Source: Pseudomonas viridiflava (GTDB lineage Bacteria; Pseudomonadota; Gammaproteobacteria; Pseudomonadales; Pseudomonadaceae). From it: DNA of 44,028 bases. The stretch's first letter is position 1, and the number at the start of each line of letters is the position of its first letter. The notes below the pieces were generated by a model. It made no database searches. It was not told the DNA's origin and saw nothing but the letters and a program-made list of their open reading frames with translations. The stretch lies in NCBI RefSeq assembly GCF_900582195.1, contig NZ_UTHA01000059.1, positions 1 to 44,028 on the forward strand. The letters are read 5' to 3'. A program made the position numbers and the translations under genes. Below are positions 1 through 10,325 of the stretch, one piece after another.

Positions 1-91
1 GGTACGGACGGCGCCAGAACAGGCCGCGGTATTCGTACAGGGCATCCGCGTCACGGCCGTTGTACGGCGAGGACATCAGACCGCATACCAT
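1..91 (-). pseudogene. second, partial copy of a nuoN internal segment
   Basis: Bases 1-80 are identical to bases 540-619 inside nuoN, in the same orientation; identity stops at base 81 versus 620. On the minus strand the copy can be read in the nuoN frame from an ATG at 89-91 (start M-V-C-G-L-M, then NuoN residues such as [10 protein letters not shown] and FWRRPY) and runs off the left edge. It lacks all upstream nuoN coding sequence, so it is either a truncated duplicate or an assembly artefact at a contig end. The identity is seen directly; the cause cannot be decided from this window. Confidence 0.6.
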
Positions 92-96
92 CCCAA

Positions 97-128
97 TGTA
101 GGAGCTGCCGAAGGCTGCGATCTTTTGA
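97..128. repeat. REP-like sequence of the GGAGCTGCCGAAGGCTGCGA type
   Basis: The stretch contains a short imperfect palindrome (CTGCCGAAGGCTGC core) followed by ATCTTTTGA. This wording is one I recognise as a frequent intergenic repeat of P. fluorescens-group genomes. It lies between the duplicated nuoN fragment and the nuo terminator and differs from the other REP family in this window. Copy number in the genome was not checked. Confidence 0.55.
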
Positions 129-141
129 CGTTAAATCCCGC

Positions 142-175
142 AAAAACAAAAACGGCACCCGAAGGTGCCGTTTTC
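142..175 (-). terminator. rho-independent terminator of the nuo operon
   Basis: Perfect 11-bp arms at 149-159 and 164-174 (AAAACGGCACC and its complement) enclose a 4-nt loop that reads TTCG on the minus strand. A T-rich run follows on the minus strand (TGTTTTTG). It lies 20 bp past the nuoN stop, as expected for the operon end. The A/T-flanked stem could also work on the plus strand. Confidence 0.9.
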
Positions 176-195
176 ATTTCTAGCCAGCCAAGCAA

Positions 196-1659
196 TCAGC
201 CCGCCAGACCCGCCTGTTGAACCAGAGTCAGCAATGGCTGCGGGTACACACCCAGGAAGAATGCGACCAGGGCGATGGCCAGCAGCATCACGCCGCCTGC
301 CTTCTGTTCCCAGTGCAACTGGGCGTCGTGGCGACGCAGGTTTGGCTCGATCAGGTACAGGGTGACCATTACGCGCAGGTAGTAGAAGACGCCGATGGCG
401 CTGCCCAGTACCAGCGAGCCGACCAGCCACCATTGATGCGATTCAACACCGGTAGCAATGATGTAGAACTTGCCGATGAAGCCCGCGGTCAGCGGGATAC
501 CCGCCAGCGACAGCATCATCACGGTCAGGACGGCGGTCAGGTACGGACGGCGCCAGAACAGGCCGCGGTATTCGTACAGGGCATCCGCGTCACGGCCGTT
601 GTACGGCGAGGACATCAGAGTGATCACGCCGAAGGCGCCGAGGCTGGTGATCACGTAGGTGACCAGGTACACGCCGATGGCTTCCACCGCCAGACCCTTG
701 CTCGCCACCAGCGCGATCAGTAGGTAGCCGAAGTGCGCGATGGACGAGTAACCCAGCAGACGCTTGAGGTTGCTCTGGGTCAGGGCCAGCAGGTTACCGA
801 ACAGGATCGAGGCGATGGCGATAACGGTCAGCACGTCGCTCAGTACGCCACTGCTCGCGGCAGGGGAGATCTGGAACAGACGCACCATCACGGCGAACAC
901 GGCCACTTTCGAAGCGGTGGCGAGGAACGCAGCGACCGGTGCCGGAGCACCTTCGTAGACGTCTGGCGTCCACAGGTGGAAAGGTACCAGCGACAGCTTG
1001 AACGCCAGACCGATCAGCATCATGCCCAGGCCCAGTTGCGCCAGCGAGCTAGGCAGGCCAGTCGCAGCCAGGGCCTGACCGATGCCAACGAAGCTCAGCG
1101 AACCCGAGTCGGCGTACAGCAGCGCCATACCGAACAACAGGAACGCGGAACCTGCAGCCGACAGCACCATGTACTTGATGCCGGCTTCCAGCGAACGCTT
1201 GTTGAAGAAGGCATAAGCCACCAGACCGTAAACCGGTACCGAGAGCAGTTCCAGACCGATGAACAAACCGGCCAGGTGCTGCGCGCTGACCAGAACCAGA
1301 CCACCGGCGGCGGCCATCAGGATCAGCAGGTACAGTTCTTCACGGTTGCCCGGGTAGCCCGAACCGCCATCACCCAAGTAGGCGTGGGCGAGAGTGACGC
1401 AGGCGAGGGTGGCGACCAGGATCAGCGCCATGTACAGGCAAGCAAAGGTGTCGATTTGCAGCAACGGGGTCACGGCCAGAGGCGCGACTTTCAGGGCTGG
1501 GAGGATCGACAGCAAGGCCAGGTTCAGACCGGCGACCGAGATCAGGAAGGTCTGCGAGTGGTTGCGGCGCCAGGCGATTGCCAGCATCACCACGATAATG
1601 GTGAGGCTGGTGATCAACAGTGGCGCAAGCGCAATAAAGTGTTGAATCGTGAATTCCAT
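196..1659 (-). CDS. nuoN: NADH-quinone oxidoreductase subunit N
   Basis: Membrane subunit of respiratory complex I and one of three antiporter-like proton-pumping subunits (with NuoL and NuoM). The 487-residue product, close to the usual length, is almost wholly hydrophobic with about 14 predicted membrane segments. The family glutamate of the TM5 region (E137 in [12 protein letters not shown]) and lysine (K221 in [12 protein letters not shown]) are both present. ATG at 1657-1659 is chosen because the protein then begins MEFTIQHF; the longer frame upstream overlaps nuoM. The start lies 7 bp after the nuoM stop. It is the last gene of the operon and is followed by a strong terminator. An 80-bp piece of it (540-619) is repeated exactly at the window's left edge. 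Confidence 0.97.
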   Translation of the reverse strand: MEFTIQHFIALAPLLITSLTIIVVMLAIAWRRNHSQTFLISVAGLNLALLSILPALKVAPLAVTPLLQIDTFACLYMALILVATLACVTLAHAYLGDGGSGYPGNREELYLLILMAAAGGLVLVSAQHLAGLFIGLELLSVPVYGLVAYAFFNKRSLEAGIKYMVLSAAGSAFLLFGMALLYADSGSLSFVGIGQALAATGLPSSLAQLGLGMMLIGLAFKLSLVPFHLWTPDVYEGAPAPVAAFLATASKVAVFAVMVRLFQISPAASSGVLSDVLTVIAIASILFGNLLALTQSNLKRLLGYSSIAHFGYLLIALVASKGLAVEAIGVYLVTYVITSLGAFGVITLMSSPYNGRDADALYEYRGLFWRRPYLTAVLTVMMLSLAGIPLTAGFIGKFYIIATGVESHQWWLVGSLVLGSAIGVFYYLRVMVTLYLIEPNLRRHDAQLHWEQKAGGVMLLAIALVAFFLGVYPQPLLTLVQQAGLAG

Positions 1660-1666
1660 AGCGCTC

Positions 1667-3199
1667 TTACCGGGCCGAAGCGAGTTGAGTGAAGGCGGTG
1701 CCGAGCCACTGCTGCACGCCATGCATCGTGGCGGCAGAAGTGTCGAGGAACGGTTGCGGGTAGACGCCGATGTAGATCAGCAACACCGCAAGGCCTAGCA
1801 CCATGATCAGTTCGCGAGCGTCCATACCGTGCAGGATCGAATCCGATTTCGCCGGACCGAAATAGGCACGGTGGATCATGATCAGCGAGTAGACCGAACC
1901 GAACACCAGACCGGAGGTGGCAATCGCAGTGATCCACGGCCAGCTTGCGAAGGAGCCGATCAGGATCAGGAACTCGCCGACAAAGTTACCGGTACCCGGC
2001 AGACCCAATGAAGCGGCTGCAAAGAACAGGCTGATCGCCGGCAGGTAAGCAATTCGCGACCACACACCGCCCATCTCACGCATGTCACGCGTGTGCAGAC
2101 GCTCGTACAACTGACCGCTGAGGATAAACAGTGCCGCCGCCGAGACACCGTGCGCCAACATCTGGATCACTGCACCTTGCAGGGCCAGTTGGCTGCCGGA
2201 GTAGATGCCGATCAACACGAAACCCATGTGGGAAACGGACGAGAAGGCAATCAGACGCTTGATGTCGGTTTGTGCGAACGCGAGGAACGCACCGTAGAAG
2301 ATCCCGATCAGACCGAGGGTCATGGCGATCGGCGCAAACTCCGCCGAAGCATTCGGGAACAGCGGCAGGGCGAAACGCAGCAGACCGTAAGCAGCGGTTT
2401 TCAGCAAGATACCGGCGAGGTCGACGGAACCGGCAGTCGGCGCCTGGGCGTGGGCATCAGGCAACCAAGAGTGGAACGGAACCACCGGCAGCTTGACCGC
2501 GAAGGCGATGAAGAAGCCGAGCATCAGGATGTACTCGGTGGTCATCGACATCTTGGTTTTCAACAGGTCGGCGTAGTTGAAGGTAATCACGCCAGTGTTG
2601 TTGAAGTTGACCAGCACCAGACCGAGGATCGCCACCAGCATGATCAGGCCGGACGCCTGAGTGAAGATGAAGAACTTGGTCGCTGCGTAGATCCGGGTTT
2701 TCTTGCCGTCCGAAGAGCTGTGACCCCAGAGCGCGATGAGGAAGTACATCGGCACCAGCATCATTTCCCAGAAGAAGAAGAACATGAACAGGTCGAGGGC
2801 GAGGAACACGCCGACAACGCCGCCCAGAATCCACATCAGGTTCAGGTGGAAGAAGCCAACGTGACGTTGAATCTCTTTCCACGAGCAGAGTACCGAGAGG
2901 ATACCCAGCAGACCGGTCAGCAGGATCATCAACAGCGACAGGCCGTCGAGGGCCAGGTGCACGTTGATGCCGAAGCGCTGGATCCAGACATGCTTGAACT
3001 CAAGCGCCCAGGTCGGATCGGCGCCAGGCGCCGGTGCAAATGAATAGTCACCGTGGGCCCACAGCCAGAGGCCGAGGGCGAGTTCCAGGGTCATGGTCAA
3101 CAGCGCAATCCAGCGCGGGAGGGTAGCGCCGAAGCGCTCACCCATCCAGCACAGCAGGCCGCCGATGAAGGGGATCAGGATTAGCCAAGGCAGAATCAT
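1667..3199 (-). CDS. nuoM: NADH-quinone oxidoreductase subunit M
   Basis: Antiporter-like, proton-translocating membrane subunit of complex I. The 510 residues match the family length and give about 14 hydrophobic segments. The conserved glutamate of [14 protein letters not shown] and the lysine of [20 protein letters not shown], both part of the proton channel, are visible. The protein starts [14 protein letters not shown] at ATG 3197-3199. It lies between nuoL (39-bp gap upstream) and nuoN (7-bp gap downstream) and is clearly co-transcribed. No defect seen. Confidence 0.98.
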   Translation of the reverse strand: MILPWLILIPFIGGLLCWMGERFGATLPRWIALLTMTLELALGLWLWAHGDYSFAPAPGADPTWALEFKHVWIQRFGINVHLALDGLSLLMILLTGLLGILSVLCSWKEIQRHVGFFHLNLMWILGGVVGVFLALDLFMFFFFWEMMLVPMYFLIALWGHSSSDGKKTRIYAATKFFIFTQASGLIMLVAILGLVLVNFNNTGVITFNYADLLKTKMSMTTEYILMLGFFIAFAVKLPVVPFHSWLPDAHAQAPTAGSVDLAGILLKTAAYGLLRFALPLFPNASAEFAPIAMTLGLIGIFYGAFLAFAQTDIKRLIAFSSVSHMGFVLIGIYSGSQLALQGAVIQMLAHGVSAAALFILSGQLYERLHTRDMREMGGVWSRIAYLPAISLFFAAASLGLPGTGNFVGEFLILIGSFASWPWITAIATSGLVFGSVYSLIMIHRAYFGPAKSDSILHGMDARELIMVLGLAVLLIYIGVYPQPFLDTSAATMHGVQQWLGTAFTQLASAR

Positions 3200-3238
3200 G
3201 ACGGGCTCGTTTCCTTTCGCAAATTCGCAAGGTTCATA

Positions 3239-5092
3239 TCAGACCGCTACCAGCACGATGGCGCCGATTACCAGCACGGCACCAGCAGCCATCGAAGCAG
3301 CGTACCAACGCAGTTGACCGGTCTCGGTGCGGCTCAGGGCAGTGTGACCACCCTTGGCCATACGCGGGATCAGACCGATGGTCTGGTCGAGCGGGTCTTT
3401 GCGCAGTACGTGGCTGATCGCCAGGTAAGGCTTGACGAACAGTTTGTCGTAGATCCAGTCGAAGCCCCAGGCAGCGAACCACCAGGCCGAAAGGAAACGG
3501 CCGATGCCGCTGTTGGCGATCGCCGTGACGAAGCGACGCTTGCCGAGGAACAGCAGCGCTGCCAGCAGGATACCGGCCAGGGCGATGGCGCCCGAAGCGA
3601 TTTCCAGACTGTGCTTGGCTTCGCCACCGGCATGGCCAACGCTTTCTGGCAGCACGCCGTGCAGCGGTGGCACGATCATGGCGCCGACGAACGTCGACAG
3701 TACGATCAGCACCGACAGTGGCAGCCAGTGAGCGATGCCGTGACCGGCGTGGGCTTCAGTCTTGGCTTCACCGTGGAACGTGATGAAGATCAGGCGGAAG
3801 GTGTACAACGAAGTCATGAACGCGCCGACCAGACCTGCGTAAAGCAGACCGTGGTTGCCGCTGGCGAACGCTTCCCAAAGGATTTCGTCCTTGGAGTAGA
3901 AGCCTGCGGTGACCAGTGGCAGGGCAGCCAGTGCCGCGCCGCCGACGATGAAGCTGGCGTAGGCCAGTGGCAGCTTTTTCCACAGACCGCCCATCTTGAA
4001 GATGTTCTGCTCGTGGTGGCAGGCAACGATCACCGCACCGGAAGCAAGGAACAGCAGGGCCTTGAAGAAGGCGTGGGTCATCAGGTGGAAAATCGCGCCA
4101 TCCCATGCGCCAACGCCCAGCGCCAGGAACATGTAGCCGATCTGGCTCATGGTCGAATAGGCGAGGATACGTTTGATGTCGGTTTGTACCAGCGCGGCGA
4201 AACCTGCCAGAACCAAGGTCACACCACCGACGATGCCGACCAGGTGGAGGATTTCCGGCGCCAGGGTGAACAGGCCGTGGGTACGGGCGATCAGGTAGAC
4301 ACCGGCGGTCACCATGGTTGCGGCGTGGATCAGTGCCGAAACCGGGGTCGGGCCAGCCATCGCATCCGCGAGCCAGGTTTGCAGCGGCAGTTGTGCCGAT
4401 TTACCAACCGCACCACCCAGCAGCATCAGCGTTGCCAGGGTGATCCAGAAGTCGCCGACCTGGAATTTCTGCGGTGCCAGCATCAGCAATTCCTGGATGT
4501 TGAGCGTGCCCACTTGCTGGAACAGGATGAACAGGCCGATGGCCATGAACACGTCGCCGATCCGGGTCACGATGAACGCCTTGAGTGCGGCGTTACCGTT
4601 GTTGCGGTTGCTGTAGTAGAAACCGATCAACAGGTACGAGCACAGGCCCACGCCTTCCCAGCCGAAGTACAGGAACAACAGGTTATCGCCGAGCACCAGG
4701 AACAGCATGCTGGCGATAAACAGGTTGGTGTACGAGAAGAAGCGCGAGTAGCCCGCTTCGCCGCGCATGTACCAGGACGCGAACAGGTGGATCAGGAAAC
4801 CCACGCCAACGACCACGCCAAGCATGGTGATCGACAGGCCGTCGACGTAGAGGGCGAAGTCAGGCTTGAAGCCTTCGACCGCCATCCACTGCCACAGCAC
4901 CAGGGTGTAGTGACCGCCTTCCGGTGGCGCGACGTTGAATTGCCAAATGACGTAGGCGGCGACGATCGCCGACAAGCCAATGGAACCCACGCCGATCAGC
5001 GCCGAGAGGTTTTCCGACCAGCGTCCACGGGAGAACGACAGCAGCAGGAAACCGATCAGAGGGAATACGAAAGTCAGAAAGATAAGATTCAT
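3239..5092 (-). CDS. nuoL: NADH-quinone oxidoreductase subunit L
   Basis: Largest antiporter-like subunit of complex I, located at the distal tip of the membrane arm. Its C-terminal extension normally includes the long lateral helix that braces the arm. The product has 617 residues (E. coli NuoL is about 613), starting [15 protein letters not shown]. The proton-channel motifs [15 protein letters not shown] and [21 protein letters not shown] are intact. The start overlaps the nuoK stop by four bases (ATGA, 5089-5092), which suggests translational coupling. The tail of about 170 residues after the antiporter core fits the lateral helix plus the terminal membrane segment. Confidence 0.98.
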   Translation of the reverse strand: MNLIFLTFVFPLIGFLLLSFSRGRWSENLSALIGVGSIGLSAIVAAYVIWQFNVAPPEGGHYTLVLWQWMAVEGFKPDFALYVDGLSITMLGVVVGVGFLIHLFASWYMRGEAGYSRFFSYTNLFIASMLFLVLGDNLLFLYFGWEGVGLCSYLLIGFYYSNRNNGNAALKAFIVTRIGDVFMAIGLFILFQQVGTLNIQELLMLAPQKFQVGDFWITLATLMLLGGAVGKSAQLPLQTWLADAMAGPTPVSALIHAATMVTAGVYLIARTHGLFTLAPEILHLVGIVGGVTLVLAGFAALVQTDIKRILAYSTMSQIGYMFLALGVGAWDGAIFHLMTHAFFKALLFLASGAVIVACHHEQNIFKMGGLWKKLPLAYASFIVGGAALAALPLVTAGFYSKDEILWEAFASGNHGLLYAGLVGAFMTSLYTFRLIFITFHGEAKTEAHAGHGIAHWLPLSVLIVLSTFVGAMIVPPLHGVLPESVGHAGGEAKHSLEIASGAIALAGILLAALLFLGKRRFVTAIANSGIGRFLSAWWFAAWGFDWIYDKLFVKPYLAISHVLRKDPLDQTIGLIPRMAKGGHTALSRTETGQLRWYAASMAAGAVLVIGAIVLVAV

Positions 5093-5397
5093 CCGCGCAT
5101 CTCACTGGCAGCGTCGATATCGAGCGTGTGGAAGCGGCGATACAGTTGCAGCAGGATCGCCAGACCAATACTGGCCTCGGCGGCTGCAAGGCTGATCACC
5201 AGGATGAACATGATCTGTCCATCCGGCTGGCCCCAACGGGCGCCTGCAACAATGAACGCCAGTGCAGAGGCGTTCATCATCACTTCCAGACTCATCAACA
5301 CGAACAAAATGTTGCGGCGGACCATCAGGCCGACCAGACCAAGGCAGAACAGGATGCCGGCGACGGCCAATCCATGTTCGAGAGGGATAGCAGGCAT
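5089..5397 (-). CDS. nuoK: NADH-quinone oxidoreductase subunit K
   Basis: Small membrane subunit of complex I (102 residues, three membrane segments), homologous to MrpC and mitochondrial ND4L. The protein starts [16 protein letters not shown]. The two buried glutamates of the family are visible in [14 protein letters not shown] and [13 protein letters not shown]. The stop overlaps the nuoL start (ATGA) and the start lies 3 bp after the nuoJ stop, so it is firmly embedded in the operon. Confidence 0.97.
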   Translation of the reverse strand: MPAIPLEHGLAVAGILFCLGLVGLMVRRNILFVLMSLEVMMNASALAFIVAGARWGQPDGQIMFILVISLAAAEASIGLAILLQLYRRFHTLDIDAASEMRG

Positions 5398-5400
5398 GTC

Positions 5401-5901
5401 TTACTCCTTCGCCTCGTTACGGCCCAAATGGAACGCCGTGACGGCTGCAGCAAGCAGCAGCATCGAGGCGAGTTCGACCACCAGCAGGTACGGGCCGAAC
5501 AGGCTGATGCCCACGGCTTTCGCGTCTACGGTGGTGTGGCCGATGGCCTGGCCGCTCTGGTGAGCGAACAGCACATACAGCAGTTCGGCCAGCAGCAGCG
5601 CGGCGAGAATCACCGGGCCTGCCCAGATGCCGGGCTTGAGCCAGACGCGTTCTTGCTGAACCGAGGCGGGACCCAGGTTCAGCATCATCACCACGAACAC
5701 GAACAGCACCATGATGGCGCCGGCGTAGGCGATCACTTCCAGCACGCCGGCGAACGGTGCGCCGAGTGCGAAGAAGGTCATGGCCACGGCTATCAACGAG
5801 ATGATCAGGTAGAGCAGGGCGTGCACAGGGTTGGTGTTGGTGACTACGCGAAGCGTGGACACAACAGCGATACCCGATGCGAAATAGAAAGCGAATTCCA
5901 T
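5401..5901 (-). CDS. nuoJ: NADH-quinone oxidoreductase subunit J
   Basis: Membrane subunit of complex I near the quinone-binding region. The product has 166 residues, starts [17 protein letters not shown], and shows about five hydrophobic segments with the conserved [20 protein letters not shown] stretch, whose helix carries the family pi-bulge. It follows nuoI by 9 bp and precedes nuoK by 3 bp. It is slightly shorter than E. coli NuoJ (184), the difference being at the C terminus, and I believe this is normal for Pseudomonas. Confidence 0.97.
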   Translation of the reverse strand: MEFAFYFASGIAVVSTLRVVTNTNPVHALLYLIISLIAVAMTFFALGAPFAGVLEVIAYAGAIMVLFVFVVMMLNLGPASVQQERVWLKPGIWAGPVILAALLLAELLYVLFAHQSGQAIGHTTVDAKAVGISLFGPYLLVVELASMLLLAAAVTAFHLGRNEAKE

Positions 5902-5910
5902 CGTTCTTCC

Positions 5911-6459
5911 TTAAGGCAGCAAGCTCTTCACGTTGATCGGTTCGGCTTCGTTCTGCGCGGAGCCTTTCGGCTTGCCAGCGATTGCCATACCTGCAACACG
6001 ATAGAAGTTGTAATCAGGGTTTTTGCCGGGGCCGGAGATCAACAGATCTTCTTTCTCGTACACCAGGTCCTGACGTTTGAACTCGGCCATCTCGAAATCC
6101 GGTGTCAGCTGGATTGCGGTGGTCGGACAGGCTTCCTCGCAGAGACCGCAGAAAATGCAGCGCGAGAAGTTGATACGGAAGAAGTCCGGGTACCAGCGAC
6201 CGTCTTCGGTTTCCGCTTTCTGCAGCGAGATGCAACCCACCGGGCAAGCCACGGCGCACAGGTTGCAGGCTACGCAACGCTCTTCACCATCGGGGTCACG
6301 GGTCAGGACGATGCGACCACGGTAGCGTGGTGGCAGGTAGACCGCTTCTTCCGGGTATTGCAGGGTGTCGCGCTTGCGAAAGCCATGGCCGAAGACCATG
6401 ACCAGGCTGCGCAACTGGGTACCGGTACCCTTAACGATGTCGCCAATATATTTGAACAT
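5911..6459 (-). CDS. nuoI: NADH-quinone oxidoreductase subunit I (two 4Fe-4S ferredoxin)
   Basis: Peripheral-arm subunit that passes electrons to cluster N2 through clusters N6a and N6b. The 182 residues carry two classic CxxCxxCxxxC motifs, at about C62/C65/C68/C72 and C101/C104/C107/C111, each followed by a Pro-containing stretch as in 8Fe ferredoxins. The N terminus ([19 protein letters not shown]) is amphipathic and would lie on the membrane. It lies 11 bp after nuoH and 9 bp before nuoJ. All cluster ligands are intact. Confidence 0.98.
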   Translation of the reverse strand: MFKYIGDIVKGTGTQLRSLVMVFGHGFRKRDTLQYPEEAVYLPPRYRGRIVLTRDPDGEERCVACNLCAVACPVGCISLQKAETEDGRWYPDFFRINFSRCIFCGLCEEACPTTAIQLTPDFEMAEFKRQDLVYEKEDLLISGPGKNPDYNFYRVAGMAIAGKPKGSAQNEAEPINVKSLLP

Positions 6460-6470
6460 GGGTCAAATCC

Positions 6471-7478
6471 TCACTGAACCGCGACCGCAGGCGTGTTCCA
6501 CAACACGACTGCAGCGGTCACCAGCAAATTGATCAGGGTCAGTGGCAGGCAGAATTTCCAGCTGAAATCCATCACCTGGTCATAACGCGGACGCGGAATG
6601 GAAGCGCGCAGCAGGATGAACAGCATGATGAAGAACGCGGTCTTCAGTGCGAACCAGACGAACGCCAGTTGCGGCAGGATGCCGAACGGACCGTGCCAGC
6701 CACCGAAGAACAGGGTGACCAACAGCGCCGAGATCAGGATGATGCCGATGTATTCACCGACGAAGAACATGCCCCATTTCATACCGGCGTATTCGATGTG
6801 GTAACCGTCGGCCAGTTCCTGTTCCGCTTCCGGCTGGTCGAACGGGTGACGGTGAGTCACGGCGACGCCAGCGATGAAGAAGGTACAGAAGCCGAAGAAC
6901 TGCGGAATGATGAACCACAGGTTCTGCGCTTGGTACTCGACGATGTCGCGCATGTTGAACGAGCCGACCTGAACCACGATGCCCATCAGGGCCAGGCCCA
7001 TGAACACTTCGTAGGACACGGTCTGCGCCGACGCACGCAAGCTGCCGAGCAGGGCGAACTTGTTGTTACTCGACCAACCGGCGAACAGCACCGCGTAGAC
7101 CGACAGACCGGCCATGGCGAAGAAGAACAGCAGGCCGATGTTCAGATCCGCGACGCCCCAGGTCGGGGTGATCGGGATGATCGCAAACGCGATCAGCAAG
7201 GCCGACATGGCCACCACCGGTGCCAGGGTGAAGATCACCTTGTCGGCAAACGGCGGGGTCCAGTCTTCCTTGAAGAACATCTTCAGCATGTCGGCGGCGA
7301 TCTGGAACATACCGAACGGGCCAACGCGGTTCGGACCGTAACGGTCCTGCCACCAGCCCAGCAGGCGACGTTCGACAAAGCTGAGCAACGCGCCAGCGAC
7401 CACTACGGCCAGCAGAATCACGATGGCTTTGACGACCGAGAGGATCACATCGATCACTTCAGGGGTGAACCAGGTCAT
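6471..7478 (-). CDS. nuoH: NADH-quinone oxidoreductase subunit H
   Basis: Membrane subunit joining the hydrophilic and membrane arms of complex I and forming much of the quinone chamber (ND1 homologue). The 335 residues give about eight membrane segments. Conserved cytoplasmic-loop motifs are visible: [19 protein letters not shown] near residue 40 and the acidic [17 protein letters not shown] loop near residue 215. The start overlaps the nuoG stop by four bases (ATGA on the minus strand, 7475-7478). Confidence 0.98.
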   Translation of the reverse strand: MTWFTPEVIDVILSVVKAIVILLAVVVAGALLSFVERRLLGWWQDRYGPNRVGPFGMFQIAADMLKMFFKEDWTPPFADKVIFTLAPVVAMSALLIAFAIIPITPTWGVADLNIGLLFFFAMAGLSVYAVLFAGWSSNNKFALLGSLRASAQTVSYEVFMGLALMGIVVQVGSFNMRDIVEYQAQNLWFIIPQFFGFCTFFIAGVAVTHRHPFDQPEAEQELADGYHIEYAGMKWGMFFVGEYIGIILISALLVTLFFGGWHGPFGILPQLAFVWFALKTAFFIMLFILLRASIPRPRYDQVMDFSWKFCLPLTLINLLVTAAVVLWNTPAVAVQ

Positions 7479-10189
7479 TGCGCTGCCTCCTGCAGACCGT
7501 CGACGGATACGCCGGCGAATGCCGGTGGAATGCCGGCGATGCCCGCAGGCAATGCCACCAGACCGGCGCCCAGTTCTTCATTGATGCGCAGCGGCAGACG
7601 CAGGGTCTGACCGGCGACGTTCAGGCTCAGCAGAGCACCGTCGTTGACGCCCAGACGATCCGCTTCGGACTTGGCCAGTGCCACGTATGGAGCCGGAATA
7701 CGCTCTTGCACCGGGGCGGCTTTCGAAGAATTCTCTTCGCTGCCGAACAGGTGGAAGAACGGCACGGCTTGCCAGGTGCCCGGCGCCGGGTTGAATGCGC
7801 GCGGTGCAGCGGCGAACCAGTTCAGCGAATCACCGGTGCTTTCGATTAGGCGGGTGCCCGGGTCGCCTGCACGGATGTGACCACCGACTTCGTCCTGGAA
7901 CTTGTTCCACGCTTGTGGCGAGTTCCAGCCCGGCGACCATGCGAACGGTACTTGCTGACGCGGTTCGGCAGAGCCCGAATAACCTTCCATGGAGAAGGCG
8001 AACGCGGTGTCTTTGTCTTGCGGGGTGCGCGGTTCGTGAACGCTGATGTCGGCGCGCATTGCGGTGCGACCGGAATAACGCAGCGGCTCACGCGCCAGTT
8101 TCAGACCCTTGATGCGGAACGCCGCCGACGGTGCAGCATCGACGATACGCGCCAGTTGCTCGGTGCTCGAAGCAACGGCAGCGGTGACGTGGTCGAGTTG
8201 CGTCCAGTCGATCGGCTGGTTCAGCAGGGTCGCGCGCAGGGCGTGCAGCCAGCGCCAGCCTTCGTGAACCAGGATGCTCGCGTCCATGTATTGCGGGTCG
8301 AAAACCTGGAAGAAGCGCTGGGCGCGACCTTCCTGGCTGACCAGCGTACCGTCGCCTTCGGCGAAGCTTGCGGCTGGCAGCACCAGGTGCGCGCGGTCGC
8401 TGGTAGCAGTCTTCTGATGGTCAGCAACGATCACTACTTGCGCAGCGTTCAGTGCCGCATCGACTTTTTCTTTGGCGGTGCGGGTGTACAGATCGTTTTC
8501 CAGCACGACGATGGCGTCGGCCTTGCCATCGATCACGGCTTGCAGCGCCGCGTCGACCGATTCGCCACCGAGCATGGCCAGACCAAGGCTGTTGGCTTCC
8601 GGCACGATCAGGCTGATCGAACCGTTCTTCTCGCGCAGCTTCAGCGCCTTGGCGATGTTCGCGGCGGCTTCGATCATGGCTTTGGAGCCCAGCGAAGTAC
8701 CGGCGATGATCAGCGGACGTTTGGCCGCGAGCAGGGCATCAGCAATGCGCTGAGCCAGTTCCAGTGCTTCAGCGTCCAGACCTTCAACGGCCGGAGCGCT
8801 GGCGTCCAGTGCGTGGGCAACGGCGAAACCGATGCGCGCCAGATCGTCAGGAGCGGCGTGTACGCATTCTTCAGCGATGTCGTCGAGCTTGGTTTCAGCC
8901 AGGCTGGCGATGAACAGCGGGTTCAGCGCGTGCTGACCGATGTTCTTCACGGCGGCGTCGAGCCAAGGCTGAACGCGCATGGCTTCGGCCATGTCTTCGG
9001 CTTTGCCCTTGACCGATTGACGCAGCGACAGCGCCACACGGGCGGCGGTCTGGGTCAGGTCTTCACCGAGCACGAAGATGGCATCGTGGTCTTCGATGTC
9101 GCGCATGTTCGGCACAGGCAGCGGGCTGTCTTTCAGCACTTGCAGGACCAGACGGATGCGCTCCAGTTCGGAGGCTTCGATACCCGAATAGAAGTGCTCG
9201 GCGCCGACCAGTTCGCGCAACGCGTAGTTGCTTTCGAGGCTGGCGCGCGGCGAACCGATACCGACGATGTTGCGACCGCGCAGCAGATCAGCAGCTTTAT
9301 CCAGTGCAGCATCCAGACCGAGCTTGGTGCCATCGGCCAGCAGTGGCTGACGTGGACGGTCGGTGCGGTTGACGTAGCCATAACCGAAACGGCCACGGTC
9401 GCACAGGAAGTACTGGTTCACCGAACCGTTGAAACGGTTTTCGATGCGACGCAGTTCGCCATAACGCTCGCCCGGAGAGATGTTGCAACCGCTCGAGCAG
9501 CCATGGCAGATGCTCGGCGCGAACTGCATGTCCCATTTACGGTTGTAACGCTCGGAGTGAGTCTTGTCGGTGAACACACCGGTCGGGCAGACCTCGGTGA
9601 GGTTGCCGGAGAACTCGCTTTCGAGGGTGCCGTCTTCAACGCGACCGAAGTACACGTTGTCGTGGGCGCCGAACACGCCGAGGTCGGTGCCGCCGGCGTA
9701 ATCCTTGTAGAAACGCACGCAGCGATAGCAAGCGATGCAGCGGTTCATCTCGTGGGAAATGAACGGGCCCAGTTGCTGGTTCTGGTGGGTGCGTTTGGTG
9801 AAGCGATAACGGCGCTCGTTGTGGCCGGTCATCACGGTCATGTCTTGCAGGTGGCAATGACCGCCTTCTTCGCACACAGGGCAGTCGTGCGGGTGGTTGG
9901 TCATCAGCCATTCGACAACACTGGCGCGGAACGCCTTGGACTCTTCATCGTCGATGGAGATCCAGGTGTTGTCGGTGGCAGGGGTCATGCAGGACATGAC
10001 GATGCGACCACGGGTGTCGTTCTCGTCGGTGTACTGCTTGACCGCGCACTGGCGGCAAGCCCCGACGCTACCAAGCGCGGGGTGCCAGCAGAAATAAGGG
10101 ATGTCGAGGCCCAGCGACAGACATGCCTGTAACAGGTTGTCTGCCCCGTCGACTTCGAGCGCTTTGCCGTCTACGTGGATAGTGGCCAT
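7475..10189 (-). CDS. nuoG: NADH-quinone oxidoreductase subunit G
   Basis: Large Fe-S subunit of the peripheral arm, of the molybdopterin-oxidoreductase superfamily but without expected cofactor activity. The 904 residues begin [16 protein letters not shown] [2Fe-2S] ferredoxin domain comes first ([16 protein letters not shown]), then the His/Cys N5 region and the 4Fe-4S motif ([10 protein letters not shown]), then an extra cluster site of N7 type (CHGCSSGCN and a later C in [12 protein letters not shown]), as in E. coli. The C-terminal half is the degenerate molybdopterin-binding fold. The gene is separated from nuoF by 136 bp containing a strong hairpin, the largest gap inside the operon, and its Shine-Dalgarno sequence is weak (GAAG about 9 bp upstream). 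Confidence 0.97.
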   Translation of the reverse strand: MATIHVDGKALEVDGADNLLQACLSLGLDIPYFCWHPALGSVGACRQCAVKQYTDENDTRGRIVMSCMTPATDNTWISIDDEESKAFRASVVEWLMTNHPHDCPVCEEGGHCHLQDMTVMTGHNERRYRFTKRTHQNQQLGPFISHEMNRCIACYRCVRFYKDYAGGTDLGVFGAHDNVYFGRVEDGTLESEFSGNLTEVCPTGVFTDKTHSERYNRKWDMQFAPSICHGCSSGCNISPGERYGELRRIENRFNGSVNQYFLCDRGRFGYGYVNRTDRPRQPLLADGTKLGLDAALDKAADLLRGRNIVGIGSPRASLESNYALRELVGAEHFYSGIEASELERIRLVLQVLKDSPLPVPNMRDIEDHDAIFVLGEDLTQTAARVALSLRQSVKGKAEDMAEAMRVQPWLDAAVKNIGQHALNPLFIASLAETKLDDIAEECVHAAPDDLARIGFAVAHALDASAPAVEGLDAEALELAQRIADALLAAKRPLIIAGTSLGSKAMIEAAANIAKALKLREKNGSISLIVPEANSLGLAMLGGESVDAALQAVIDGKADAIVVLENDLYTRTAKEKVDAALNAAQVVIVADHQKTATSDRAHLVLPAASFAEGDGTLVSQEGRAQRFFQVFDPQYMDASILVHEGWRWLHALRATLLNQPIDWTQLDHVTAAVASSTEQLARIVDAAPSAAFRIKGLKLAREPLRYSGRTAMRADISVHEPRTPQDKDTAFAFSMEGYSGSAEPRQQVPFAWSPGWNSPQAWNKFQDEVGGHIRAGDPGTRLIESTGDSLNWFAAAPRAFNPAPGTWQAVPFFHLFGSEENSSKAAPVQERIPAPYVALAKSEADRLGVNDGALLSLNVAGQTLRLPLRINEELGAGLVALPAGIAGIPPAFAGVSVDGLQEAAQ

Positions 10190-10288
10190 GGTTCAAAGGT
10201 CTTCGTTGGCCCGGTGTCAGCGGGCGTGGCTAATGGAATCTTGTTATCCGTCCGAATCCAGTCAGCCCCGAAAGGCGTCATCGGACGA

Positions 10289-10316
10289 AAGGCGAAGGGC
10301 ACGGACCCTTCGCCTT
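10289..10316. other. strong hairpin between nuoF and nuoG
   Basis: Perfect 11-bp arms (AAGGCGAAGGG at 10289-10299 and its complement at 10306-10316) flank a 6-nt loop. The arms are followed by TTTTT on the plus strand but only by TTTCG on the minus (operon) strand. In the operon direction it could be an attenuator, a processing site or a stability element. It could also be a true terminator for antisense transcripts. The stem is seen; the role is inference. Confidence 0.6.
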
Positions 10317-10325
10317 TTTAAGCGT

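Noticed and set aside
3314..5563. 749-codon plus-strand open frame opposite nuoL and nuoK
   Set aside because: It is the antisense shadow of GC-rich conserved genes, and its Gln/Arg/His/Asp-rich product looks like no protein family.
7877..10132. 751-codon plus-strand open frame opposite nuoG
   Set aside because: Shadow of nuoG; the minus-strand product has all Fe-S motifs and the antisense product has none of any family.
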